From NCBI RefSeq assembly GCF_025060755.1, contig NZ_JANYUY010000036.1, positions 1 through 64,000 on the forward strand: 64,000 nucleotides of DNA, given 5' to 3'. Made by a program: the position numbers and the translations under genes. Positions 50,387 to 58,726 of this stretch are shown piece after piece (positions within the stretch are counted from its first letter, which is position 1; each line of letters opens with the position of its first letter). The notes beneath the pieces are model-generated. The model was not told where the DNA came from. It saw nothing but the letters and a program-made list of their open reading frames with translations, and did not search any database. This stretch comes from Paenibacillus doosanensis. GTDB taxonomy: Bacteria; Bacillota; Bacilli; Paenibacillales; NBRC-103111.

Positions 50387-51265
50387 ATGAAAGACAAGTC
50401 GCTCGGAAGCCGATTGTTCGATGCTTTAAACTGCGTCCTTTTATTTATCGTCGCGATGTGCACGCTGCTGCCGTTCATTTATATCGTTTCGGGCTCGCTG
50501 ACGGACCCGGCGGAGTTTCTCGCGCATCCGCTGCTGCTGTTTCCGACCAAATTTTCGCTGGCCGGCTACCAGTATATTTTTTCCTCGAACATTATTTTCA
50601 AAAGCTTGCTGGTCACGATCTTCATTACGGTCGCCGGAACGTTCGTCAATCTGTTGTTTACGACGCTGATGGCGTACCCGCTGTCGCGCAAAGACCTGGA
50701 CGGGCGCAGAACGATCATGCTGCTCGTCACCTTCTCGATGCTGTTCAGCGGCGGGATGATCCCGACCTTCCTGATCGTCAAGTGGCTCGGGCTGCTCGAT
50801 TCGTATTGGGCGCTGCTGCTGCCGAACGCGATTAACGCCTTCAACCTGATCGTCATGCGCAACTTTTTCCAGCAGGTGCCCGAAGGGCTGGAGGAGGCGG
50901 CCAAGATCGACGGCTGCAACGATTTGCGCATCCTGTGGCAGATCGTCCTCCCGCTGTCGCTGCCGGCGCTGGCGACCTTTACGCTGTTTTACGCCGTCGG
51001 CCACTGGAACTCGTTCTTCCATGCGGTGCTCTACATTAACGATAATATGAAGTGGCCCGTCCAAGTATGGCTGCGGCAGATCGTCATCTTGTCGCAAGGA
51101 GGCGCCGGCGATTCCACCGCATTCGACAGCTCCTATATCGTCCCGCCCGCGCAAATTGTGAAAATGGCCGTCATCGTCGTATCGACGCTGCCGATCCTGT
51201 GCGTGTATCCGTTCTTGCAGCGGCATTTTGCCAAGGGAGCTTTAATCGGCTCGGTCAAAGGATAA
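50387..51265 (+). CDS. LplC-type ABC transporter permease (left cassette)
   Basis: This 292-residue LplC/YtcP-type permease contains TLMAYPLSRKDLDG, FSMLFSGGMIPTFLIVKWLGLLDSYWALLLPNAINAFN, the coupling loop EEAAKIDGCNDLRILWQIVLP, LFYAVGHWNSFFHAVLYINDNMKWPVQVWLRQIVIL and the end FAKGALIGSVKG. It is closely similar to the permease at 56.6 kb throughout. GAGAGGTGTTGAGGC lies before the ATG. The binding-protein gene follows after 80 bases with GGGGGTATT in front. Confidence 0.92.
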   Translation: MKDKSLGSRLFDALNCVLLFIVAMCTLLPFIYIVSGSLTDPAEFLAHPLLLFPTKFSLAGYQYIFSSNIIFKSLLVTIFITVAGTFVNLLFTTLMAYPLSRKDLDGRRTIMLLVTFSMLFSGGMIPTFLIVKWLGLLDSYWALLLPNAINAFNLIVMRNFFQQVPEGLEEAAKIDGCNDLRILWQIVLPLSLPALATFTLFYAVGHWNSFFHAVLYINDNMKWPVQVWLRQIVILSQGGAGDSTAFDSSYIVPPAQIVKMAVIVVSTLPILCVYPFLQRHFAKGALIGSVKG

Positions 51266-51345
51266 AAGCGAAGAAGCAGGATAGACATCCTCCCAAGCGG
51301 AGGTATCTATAAAAAGCATTCATTTCATTCAAGGGGGTATTCACT

Positions 51346-52875
51346 ATGGCAAGCCAAATGAACAGACTGCGCAAGCCGGTATTGTCGCTGACCGTGGCGG
51401 GACTTATGGTTGCTGCCGGCTGCAGCGGAGGGACGGACAAACCGGCGGGGCAGGAGAAGGCGGCGGACACCGGCAAATCCCAGGAGCCGTTCAAGATTAC
51501 GATGATGAACCAGAGCATCGTCGCCGAGCCGCCTCGTCCCGACGATCCGGTCATTGCGGCAATCGAGAAATACACCAATACGAAGCTGGAAATCCAGTGG
51601 GTGCCGGGAACGACCTATACGGACAAGCTGAACGCCACGATCGCCGCCGGCTCGCTGCCGATGGTCGTGCTGCTGCAGAGCCGGCCGCAGACGGTCATCA
51701 ACGCGATACGCTCGGGCTACTTTTGGGAGATCGGTCCCTACCTCAAGGATTATCCGAATTTGGAGCGTTCGCTCAACAAGCAGGTGCTCAAGAACGTCTC
51801 TCTGGACGGCAAGCTGTATTCGATCTTCAGAAGCCGCGCTCTGGTCGGGGACGGAGTTATCTTCCGCAAAGACTGGCTCGATAATCTGGGGATGAAGGCG
51901 CCTACTAACATCGATGAGCTGTACAATACGATTAAAGCGTTTACACTTAACGATCCGGACAAAAACGGCAAAAACGACACGATCGGCTTCGCCGAGGAGA
52001 TGTCGCTGCGCGGCTTCAACTTCCTGCTCGCGGCCTTCGGCGGCGGCAACCAATGGGATGTGAAGGACGGCAAGCTGCAATCGGTTTACTTCAGCCAAGC
52101 TTACCTGGATACGCTGAGCTTCTACCGCAAGCTGTATCAGGAGAAGCTGATGAATCAGGATTTTGCGCTGGCTACCCGTCCGCAGAACATCGACAATATG
52201 GATAAGGGCCAATACGGCATGAGAATGGGCGATCCGGATCAGATTACCCGCCATTCCCAGCTGTTCAAGAGCAACCCGAAGGCGCAGCTGGAGGTGACGT
52301 CGACATTGAACGGCAAGAACGGCGTTCGCGTCCTGATGGACACAGGCTACACCGGGGAATTCGTCTTCCCCAAATCGAGCGTGAAGACCGAAGCGCAGCT
52401 GCGGCAAATATTGGCCTACTTCGATAAAATTTCCGAGGATGCGGGGCAAAATATTTTCGAATGGGGTCTCGAGGGCGTTCATTACACGATGCAAAACGGC
52501 AAGCCGGCGCGTAGCCAGGAGCAGCAGGATAAGTACAATTCCGAAGTGATCCAATTGGAGCAGACGCTTCAAGTGTCCGACGGCTCCCGTGCGGTGGAAG
52601 GCGTCATCGATCCGTATGTGAAGAAGTACAAGGACGCGAAAAACGCGGTAGCGAACAATCTGGTGCCGAATCCGGCGGCCTCGTACACTTCCGATACGCT
52701 GAACCAGAAGAGCGCCGAATTAAACAAAATGATTAACGACGCGAGAGTCAAGTACATCATGGGCCAATTGGACGAAGCCGGCTGGAAAAGCGTTCTGGAC
52801 AGCTGGAGCAAGGCGGGCGGAGACAAAGTGACCCAAGAGCTGAACGAGCAGTATGCGAAGGACCCGAATAAATAA
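51346..52875 (+). CDS. LplA-type sugar-binding lipoprotein (left cassette)
   Basis: This 509-residue binding protein has lipobox MVAAGC (cysteine 26), then FKITMMNQSIVAEPPRPDDPVIAAIEKYTNTKLEIQWVPG. The loop DPDKNGKNDTIG near residue 205 looks like a calcium site of the DxDxNGxxD type. The end is VKYIMGQLDEAGWKSVLDSWSKAGGDKVTQELNEQY. It resembles the protein at 58.7 kb, including MMNQ...AEPP and GWKSV...GGDKV, so both probably bind related ligands. Here it follows the permeases, whereas in most other operons of this window the binding protein comes first. The MR/MLE enzyme gene follows after 35 bases. Confidence 0.9.
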   Translation: MASQMNRLRKPVLSLTVAGLMVAAGCSGGTDKPAGQEKAADTGKSQEPFKITMMNQSIVAEPPRPDDPVIAAIEKYTNTKLEIQWVPGTTYTDKLNATIAAGSLPMVVLLQSRPQTVINAIRSGYFWEIGPYLKDYPNLERSLNKQVLKNVSLDGKLYSIFRSRALVGDGVIFRKDWLDNLGMKAPTNIDELYNTIKAFTLNDPDKNGKNDTIGFAEEMSLRGFNFLLAAFGGGNQWDVKDGKLQSVYFSQAYLDTLSFYRKLYQEKLMNQDFALATRPQNIDNMDKGQYGMRMGDPDQITRHSQLFKSNPKAQLEVTSTLNGKNGVRVLMDTGYTGEFVFPKSSVKTEAQLRQILAYFDKISEDAGQNIFEWGLEGVHYTMQNGKPARSQEQQDKYNSEVIQLEQTLQVSDGSRAVEGVIDPYVKKYKDAKNAVANNLVPNPAASYTSDTLNQKSAELNKMINDARVKYIMGQLDEAGWKSVLDSWSKAGGDKVTQELNEQYAKDPNK

Positions 52876-52910
52876 TCCGGCGGCATGTCCGGACAACTGG
52901 AGGAATCGCG

Positions 52911-53996
52911 ATGAAAGTAACCGGTTTGACTTGTTATGCGGCAAGCGGCCTGCTGTATGTGAAGGTGGATACGGACGAAGGCGTGTCCGGGTTCGGAGAG
53001 AGCAGCCCGATGCGTTCGGAAATATTGGTCAAGATTATTCAGGAGATCATCAAGCCGCAAATCATCGGCTGCGATCCGTTCAATATCGAGAAGATCGAGG
53101 AGACGGTGCTGCGCAAGCATTATAAAATATCCGGGCAAATGCTGGCGGCCGCCTACAGCGGCGTCGAAATCGCGCTATGGGACGCGCGCGCCAAATTTTT
53201 GAACCAGCCGTTATATAATCTGCTGGGCGGTCTTTACCGGGAGACCGTTCCGCTGTACGGCTCCAGCATGAGCCGGGACCTGACGCACGATCAGGAAACG
53301 GAGAAGCTGAAGGAAGGCATCGCCGCCTATCAATTCGGCGCGGTCAAGATCAAGGTCGGTCCCCGGTACGGCACGGGGCTGCCGGTTGATCTGAACGACG
53401 ACGCGGAGAAGGTGAGACGCGTGCGCGAAGCGATCGGCCCGAAGGTGCGTCTCATGATCGACGGGAACAGCTCGTACACTTACATTCAAGCCGTGCAGCT
53501 ATACGAAAAAATCAAAGACTGCGATATTCATCATTTCGAGGAGCCGTGCCCGTACTACGATATCGAGGCGTACGTGAAGCTGGCTCAGACGCTGCCGGTG
53601 CCGATTCACGTCGGAGAGCAGGATTGGAATCTGTTTACGTTCCGCGACTTCATCGCGCGGGGCGCCTGCCATCTGTATGCGGCCGACCCGATCAAATGCG
53701 GCGGGCTGCTGAGCGCCAAACGGGCCTCCGTGCTCTGCCGTGCTTTCGGCATCCATTATGTGCCGCATAACACGACGCGGGGCATCGGCTTTGCGGCGGC
53801 GCTGCATCTGGCGGCCAGCACGCCGGAATGCAACAGCTACTACGAATATTCGATCGAAAAGCATAATTTGCGGGGACAAATGGTCAAATCGGAATTTCAG
53901 GTTCGGGAAGGCCGGATTTACGTTCCGAACGGGCCGGGACTCGGCATCGACATCGACGAAGAGAAAATGAACGCGATGCTGACCGTCGTCAAATAA
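52911..53996 (+). CDS. Enolase-superfamily (mandelate racemase group) enzyme, left cassette
   Basis: This 361-residue enzyme probably abstracts a proton next to a carboxylate of a sugar acid. The N-terminal capping domain spans 1-115 (GFGESSPMRSE, AAYSGVEIALWDARAKFLNQPLYNLLGGLYR). In the barrel: Lys 146 and Lys 148 (VKIKVG), metal ligands Asp 184 (MIDGNSSY), Glu 210 (HHFEEP) and Glu 236 (VGEQDW), and Asp 259 with His 286 (AADPIKCGG, VPHNTT) as the second catalytic pair. This residue set places it in the mandelate racemase group; candidates are an acid-sugar dehydratase or epimerase. ATG 52911 follows ACTGGAGGAATC. Most positions are identical to the enzyme at 57.6 kb. Confidence 0.88.
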   Translation: MKVTGLTCYAASGLLYVKVDTDEGVSGFGESSPMRSEILVKIIQEIIKPQIIGCDPFNIEKIEETVLRKHYKISGQMLAAAYSGVEIALWDARAKFLNQPLYNLLGGLYRETVPLYGSSMSRDLTHDQETEKLKEGIAAYQFGAVKIKVGPRYGTGLPVDLNDDAEKVRRVREAIGPKVRLMIDGNSSYTYIQAVQLYEKIKDCDIHHFEEPCPYYDIEAYVKLAQTLPVPIHVGEQDWNLFTFRDFIARGACHLYAADPIKCGGLLSAKRASVLCRAFGIHYVPHNTTRGIGFAAALHLAASTPECNSYYEYSIEKHNLRGQMVKSEFQVREGRIYVPNGPGLGIDIDEEKMNAMLTVVK

Positions 53997-54340
53997 TCAT
54001 TAGCGCTCTCCCAGCCGAGTTCTTCCTATGATGAATTACGGATTGCCAGATGACCTCCGGTTTCGCCTTAAGCGGCGCGGCCGGGGGTCTGTTTCGCTTG
54101 TGTCGCTAAAGATCATTGCGCGGATCGCTGAGGATTATGCCGATGGGGGCGGCGGCTTACGGCCGTCCTGCGCTTATGTTCCGGGACGTCTCCGTCCGAA
54201 TTGTCGCTTTGCGGATTGTAGCCTTTTATCGCCGGTTGGCAAATAATGAAGTCAGTTCCGGCGATGCGCGATGCCGAGTGCCGGGACAACTTGCATCACT
54301 TGCATCAGGAGATAACCAAGAAACGAGGTGCCTACCTTCC
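53997..54340. other. 344-base intergenic region between the cassettes
   Basis: No convincing gene. The frame of the next gene stays open through most of it, but only ATG 54341 has the family N-terminus. A hairpin-like CGGCGCGGCCGGG stretch near 54074-54090 may be part of a terminator for the left cassette. No promoter boxes stand out. Confidence 0.4.
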
Positions 54341-55657
54341 ATGAAAAAAAGATACGCCATATGCGGGGTCAGCAACCGGAGCATGAAGATGTTCATCGGC
54401 CCGATGCTGAAAACCTTTGCCAGCCAAACCGAAATCGCCGGGCTGCTGGACATCGATCCGAGGCGATTCGAGGTATGCAAAAGCAAATTCGCCGAGCTGG
54501 CCGAAGTGAAGGAATACGGCCCGGACGAGTTCGCGGCGATGGTCGAGCAGGCGAAGCCGGACGTTATTGTCGTAACGGGCCGGGACGATACGCATGTCAA
54601 GTACATCCTGCTTGCGCTTGAACGGGATCTCGATGTCATCACCGAGAAGCCGATGGCGACGACCGGAGCGGATTGCCGCCGCATTCTCGAAGCGGAACGA
54701 AGAAGCAAAGGCAAGGTTACGGTCGCGTTCAATTACCGGTATGCGCCCGTTCACAGCCGCATCAAGGAGCTAGTGCTGGAGGGCAAGGTCGGGCGGGTGA
54801 CATCCGTTGATCTGAACTGGTATATCGACACATATCACGGCTCCAGCTACTTCAAACGGTGGAACCGGATGCGCGAGCATTCGGGCGGGCTGTCCATTCA
54901 TAAAAGCTCCCATCATTTCGATCTGGTCAATTGGTGGATCGGCCGGCGCCCGGTCGAAGTATTCGCCTTCGGCGCGCTGAATTATTATGGTCCCGGCGGG
55001 GAGCTGAACCCGCTTAAGGAAGACGGGAGGCACTGCGGCACCTGTGCGGTGAAGCCGGACTGCCGGTACTTTATGCGCTGGTCGACGCGCAGCAAGGAAG
55101 TGCATGTGCAGGACGATCATATCGGCGCCGTCAGCTCGCAGCCCGGTCAGGAGCCTTACAGCCTGTACCGCCCCGACGCCTGTATTTTCGATTCGGAGAT
55201 CGACATCGAGGATACGTATTCGGTGAACGTCAAGTACGACGGCGGCGCGCTGCTGTCCTACTCGGTCAACTTCTCGCTGCCGTACGAAGGATACCGGCTC
55301 GCGATCAACGGCACGAAAGGCCGCATCGAAACGATGGAATATCATTCGTCCGGCCGCGTGCCGTTCCCGGTGCCGGTGCAGACGATCGACTATTTCCCGT
55401 TGTTCGGTTCGAAGGAAACGATACATGTAGTGCACCGCGAGGGCGGCCATGGAGGCGGGGACCCGGCGCTGCTGGAGGATTTGTTCCTCGGAGCCGATCC
55501 GCATCGCTCGTATCCGATCTTGTCCGGATCGCTGGACGGAGCTTATTCCATCGGTACCGGCGAAGCCGTGTGGCGGTCGGTTCAGGATCACCGTCCCGTC
55601 CGTCTGGACGAGGTGCTGGCTTCGCCGGGCGAGGCGTACAGCGGAAAGGAGGGATAA
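54341..55657 (+). CDS. Gfo/Idh/MocA-family oxidoreductase with cysteine-rich insert
   Basis: This 438-residue protein has KRYAICGVSNRSMKMFIGPML in place of the classical GxGxxG, VVTGRDDTHVKYILLALERDLDVITEKPMATT with EKP, and the substrate region LSIHKSSHHFDLVNWWIG. An insert at about residues 230-250 reads HCGTCAVKPDCRYFMRW, with three cysteines and a histidine that could bind a metal. It ends PVRLDEVLASPG. Substrate and direction are unknown. ATG 54341 is chosen by homology to the family N-terminus, with GAGGTG about 13 bases upstream. The LplB-type permease starts two bases after its stop, so it heads the right cassette operon. Confidence 0.87.
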   Translation: MKKRYAICGVSNRSMKMFIGPMLKTFASQTEIAGLLDIDPRRFEVCKSKFAELAEVKEYGPDEFAAMVEQAKPDVIVVTGRDDTHVKYILLALERDLDVITEKPMATTGADCRRILEAERRSKGKVTVAFNYRYAPVHSRIKELVLEGKVGRVTSVDLNWYIDTYHGSSYFKRWNRMREHSGGLSIHKSSHHFDLVNWWIGRRPVEVFAFGALNYYGPGGELNPLKEDGRHCGTCAVKPDCRYFMRWSTRSKEVHVQDDHIGAVSSQPGQEPYSLYRPDACIFDSEIDIEDTYSVNVKYDGGALLSYSVNFSLPYEGYRLAINGTKGRIETMEYHSSGRVPFPVPVQTIDYFPLFGSKETIHVVHREGGHGGGDPALLEDLFLGADPHRSYPILSGSLDGAYSIGTGEAVWRSVQDHRPVRLDEVLASPGEAYSGKEG

Positions 55658-55658
55658 C

Positions 55659-56612
55659 ATGCTGAAAACGCAGGCGGCGCAACCGGCCAGGCTCGGCTTA
55701 AGCCGACGCACGGGGCTGTGGAACCGTATACTGAAAAGCCGGCATCTGTACATTATGATCGCTCCGGGACTGCTCTATTTCGCCTTATTCAAATATTTGC
55801 CGATGTGGGGCGTCATGATCGCCTTCAAAGATTATTTGCCGTTTCGCGGCTTCTGGAGCAGCCCGTGGGTAGGATTCAAACATTTCGACCGGTTTTTCCA
55901 CGATCCCGTCTTCTGGCTGCTGTTTAAGAACACATTCGTGCTGGCGGTGTACAATATCGTATTTTTCTTCCCGATCCCGATTCTGGTTGCGCTGATGCTT
56001 AACGAGCTGCGGCTGGAATGGTTCAAGCGCTCGATCCAGACGGCCATCTATATTCCGCATTTCGTCTCCTGGGTCGTCGTCGTCGGGATCGTCTATACGT
56101 TCTTCTCTTCGGAAGGCGGTATTTTCACGAAAATGATGGCGGACGCGGGCATGCCGCAGTTCAACTTCCTGATGTCGAACGACTGGTTCCGGCCGATGAT
56201 CATTCTCGAAGTCATCTGGAAGGAATCCGGCTGGGGAACGATCATCTTCCTCGCAGCGCTGTCAGGCGTCGATCCTACGCTGTACGAGGCGGCCAAAATC
56301 GACGGCGCGAGCCGGCTGCGCCAGCTGTGGCATATTACGCTTCCCGCCATCCGCAGCACGATCGTCATTTTGTTTATTTTGCGGCTCGGCAGCTTTCTCG
56401 ACACAGGCTTCGAGCAAATCTTCCTGATGCTGAATTCGACGAACCGCGAAGTCGGCGAAGTGTTCGACACCTATGTCTATGTCAACGGCGTGCAGCAGGG
56501 GCAATTCAGCTTCAGCACCGCGGTCGGGCTGTTCAAATCGGTGATCGGGCTGTGCCTGGTGCTTGCGGCCAACCAAGCGGCCAAGAAGCTCGGCGAGCAA
56601 GGAGTCTACTAA
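55659..56612 (+). CDS. LplB-type ABC transporter permease (right cassette)
   Basis: This 317-residue LplB permease reads HLYIMIAPGLLYFALFKYLPMWGVMIAFKDYLPFRGFW, AIYIPHFVSWVVVVGIVYTFFSSEGG, WKESGWGTIIFLAALSGVD, the coupling loop EAAKIDGASRLRQLWHITLP, and NSTNREVGEVFDTYVYVNGVQQGQF. ATG 55659 has AAAGGAGGG and lies two bases after the oxidoreductase stop codon. It is paralogous to the permease at 49.3 kb. The second permease follows in 21 bases. Confidence 0.93.
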   Translation: MLKTQAAQPARLGLSRRTGLWNRILKSRHLYIMIAPGLLYFALFKYLPMWGVMIAFKDYLPFRGFWSSPWVGFKHFDRFFHDPVFWLLFKNTFVLAVYNIVFFFPIPILVALMLNELRLEWFKRSIQTAIYIPHFVSWVVVVGIVYTFFSSEGGIFTKMMADAGMPQFNFLMSNDWFRPMIILEVIWKESGWGTIIFLAALSGVDPTLYEAAKIDGASRLRQLWHITLPAIRSTIVILFILRLGSFLDTGFEQIFLMLNSTNREVGEVFDTYVYVNGVQQGQFSFSTAVGLFKSVIGLCLVLAANQAAKKLGEQGVY

Positions 56613-56633
56613 CATGAAAAGGAGGCGATACGG

Positions 56634-57512
56634 ATGGTTCGAGCATCTCTGGGCTCGCGCATCTTCGATCTGGTCAACGCCGTCTTGCTGATCGTATTCG
56701 CATTATTTACCGTCATCCCGTTTCTGTTCGTGCTGTCGGGCTCCTTCACGGCTTCGGAAGAGCTGGTCAACCGCGGGGTCGTGCTGTTCCCGACCAAGTT
56801 CTCGCTCGACGGCTACAAGTACATTTTCTCTACGAAAACGATCGTCTGGAGTCTCGGCGTGACCGTGTTTATTACGGTGGCGGGGACGCTGATCAATCTG
56901 CTGTTCACGACGCTTACCGCCTACCCTTTGGCCAGAAACGAGTTCGTCGGACGCCGTCCGATCATGCTGCTCGTCCTGTTCACGATGCTGTTCAGCGGGG
57001 GGATGATTCCGACGTTTCTCGTCGTCAAATCGCTGGGTTTGCTGAACAGCTATTGGTCGCTGCTTCTGCCGGGAGCAATCAGCGCGTTTAACCTTATCAT
57101 CTTGCGCAACTTTTTCCAGCAGCTGCCCGACGGACTGGAGGAGGCGGCCAAAATCGACGGCTGCAGCGACTACCAAATCTTATTTAAAGTGGTGCTGCCG
57201 CTCTCGCTGCCTGCGATGGCTACCTTCTCGCTATTTTACGCGGTCGGCCATTGGAACACCTTCTTCAACGCCGTGCTGTACATTAACGACAATGCGAAAT
57301 GGCCGATTCAAGTGTGGCTGCGGCAAATCGTCATCCTGTCTCAAGGCGGCATCGGCGACTCGCAGCAGATGGGCAGCGATTATGTCGCCCCGCCGGGCGA
57401 AGTGATCAAGATGGCCGTCATCATCGTCTCGACGGTGCCGATTTTGCTCGTGTATCCGTTTTTGCAGAAGCATTTCGCCAAAGGCGTCCTGCTCGGCTCG
57501 GTCAAAGGCTGA
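56634..57512 (+). CDS. LplC-type ABC transporter permease (right cassette)
   Basis: This 292-residue permease is paralogous to that at 50.4 kb. It contains TLTAYPLARNEFVG, FTMLFSGGMIPTFLVVKSLGLLNSYWSLLLPGAISAFN, the coupling loop EEAAKIDGCSDYQILFKVVLP, LFYAVGHWNTFFNAVLYINDNAKWPIQVWLRQIVIL, and FAKGVLLGSVKG. AAAAGGAGGCG lies upstream of ATG 56634. The MR/MLE gene follows, so in this cassette the enzyme comes before the binding protein, the reverse of the left cassette. Confidence 0.93.
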   Translation: MVRASLGSRIFDLVNAVLLIVFALFTVIPFLFVLSGSFTASEELVNRGVVLFPTKFSLDGYKYIFSTKTIVWSLGVTVFITVAGTLINLLFTTLTAYPLARNEFVGRRPIMLLVLFTMLFSGGMIPTFLVVKSLGLLNSYWSLLLPGAISAFNLIILRNFFQQLPDGLEEAAKIDGCSDYQILFKVVLPLSLPAMATFSLFYAVGHWNTFFNAVLYINDNAKWPIQVWLRQIVILSQGGIGDSQQMGSDYVAPPGEVIKMAVIIVSTVPILLVYPFLQKHFAKGVLLGSVKG

Positions 57513-57596
57513 TGCCGCTTCGCCTGCCGGCGGCGCCGCTCCCGGCGGGCTGAAGTCCCATGACGGCGGCAAGCGAATTTTCTTAAGGAGGATTTT

Positions 57597-58685
57597 ATGA
57601 AAATTACTAACATCACCTGCTACAAAAAAGAAATGGGGCTGTTCTACATCAAGGTCGACACCGACGAAGGCGTATACGGCTTCGGTGAGTCGAGCCCGAT
57701 GCGGCCGGACGTTCTGATGCAGATTATGAACACCGTCATCAAGCCGCAGGTCATCGGCATGGACCCGTTCCAGGGGGAGAAAATCGAGGAGGCGGTGCTG
57801 CGCAAACATTATAAAATATCGGGGCAGCTGCTGGCTTCGGCCTACAGCGGGCTCGAAATCGCGCTGTGGGATTTGAAGGGGCGCTATTTGAACCAGCCGG
57901 TATATAATTTGCTCGGGGGGTTGTACCGCGACCGCATTCCGTTATACGCTTCAAGCATGAGCCGCGATCTGACGCACAGGGAGGAAGCGGACAAAATTCG
58001 CGAGGCGATCGGGCGGCTTCAAGTGAAAGCGGTTAAAATTAAAGTCGGACCGCGCTTCGGCACGGGACTGCCTGTCGATCTGAAGGACGACGAGCTGAAG
58101 GTGAAGGCGGCGCGCGAAGCCATCGGGCCGGATTGCAAGCTGATGATCGACGGCAACAGCTCCTATACGTACATTCAGGCGGTTCAGCTGTACGAGCGGA
58201 TCAAGCAATACGACATTCATCACTTCGAAGAGCCCTGCCCGTATTATGACATCGATACGTACGTGAAGCTTGCGCATACGCTGCCGGTGCCGATTCACGT
58301 AGGCGAGCAGGACTGGAATATATATACGTTCCGCGATTTTATCAGCAAAGGCGCCTGCCATCTGTATGCGGCCGATCCGGTCAAATGCGGCGGCTTGTCC
58401 AGCGCCAAACGCGCCGCAGCGTTATGCCGCGCCTTCGGCATTCATTACGTGCCGCACAATACGACCAAAGGCGTCGGCTTCGCCGCAGCGATCCATCTGG
58501 CCGCCAGCTCGCCGGAATGCAGCAGCTATTACGAATACAATATCGAGAAGAACAGCACCCGCGAGCGCTATCTGAAGCAGCCGTTCGAGGTGAAGGACGG
58601 CTGCGTGCTCGTCCCGCATAAACCGGGTCTGGGCATCGAGCTGGACGAAGAGCTGATGGAAGCGACGCTGGAGGTTATCCGTTAG
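57597..58685 (+). CDS. Enolase-superfamily (mandelate racemase group) enzyme, right cassette
   Basis: This 362-residue paralogue of the enzyme at 52.9 kb keeps every catalytic residue: Lys 147 and Lys 149 (VKIKVG), Asp 185 (MIDGNSSY), Glu 211, Glu 237 (VGEQDW), Asp 260 (ADPVKCGG) and His 287 (VPHNTT). The two are of equal length within one residue and agree over long stretches such as RKHYKISGQ, SSMSRDLTH and SYTYIQAVQLYE, so they probably have the same or mirror-related activity on two ligands. TTAAGGAGGA lies seven bases before ATG 57597. Its role beside an importer is probably breakdown of the imported acidic sugar. Confidence 0.88.
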   Translation: MKITNITCYKKEMGLFYIKVDTDEGVYGFGESSPMRPDVLMQIMNTVIKPQVIGMDPFQGEKIEEAVLRKHYKISGQLLASAYSGLEIALWDLKGRYLNQPVYNLLGGLYRDRIPLYASSMSRDLTHREEADKIREAIGRLQVKAVKIKVGPRFGTGLPVDLKDDELKVKAAREAIGPDCKLMIDGNSSYTYIQAVQLYERIKQYDIHHFEEPCPYYDIDTYVKLAHTLPVPIHVGEQDWNIYTFRDFISKGACHLYAADPVKCGGLSSAKRAAALCRAFGIHYVPHNTTKGVGFAAAIHLAASSPECSSYYEYNIEKNSTRERYLKQPFEVKDGCVLVPHKPGLGIELDEELMEATLEVIR

Positions 58686-58726
58686 AAGCTATAGATAAAT
58701 CCAAATATCGGGAGGTCATTAAAGCA

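Noticed and set aside
55449-55658. Upstream extension of the right-cassette LplB permease
   Set aside because: It overlaps the Gfo/Idh gene in another frame. ATG 55659 has AAAGGAGGG and the family N-terminus.
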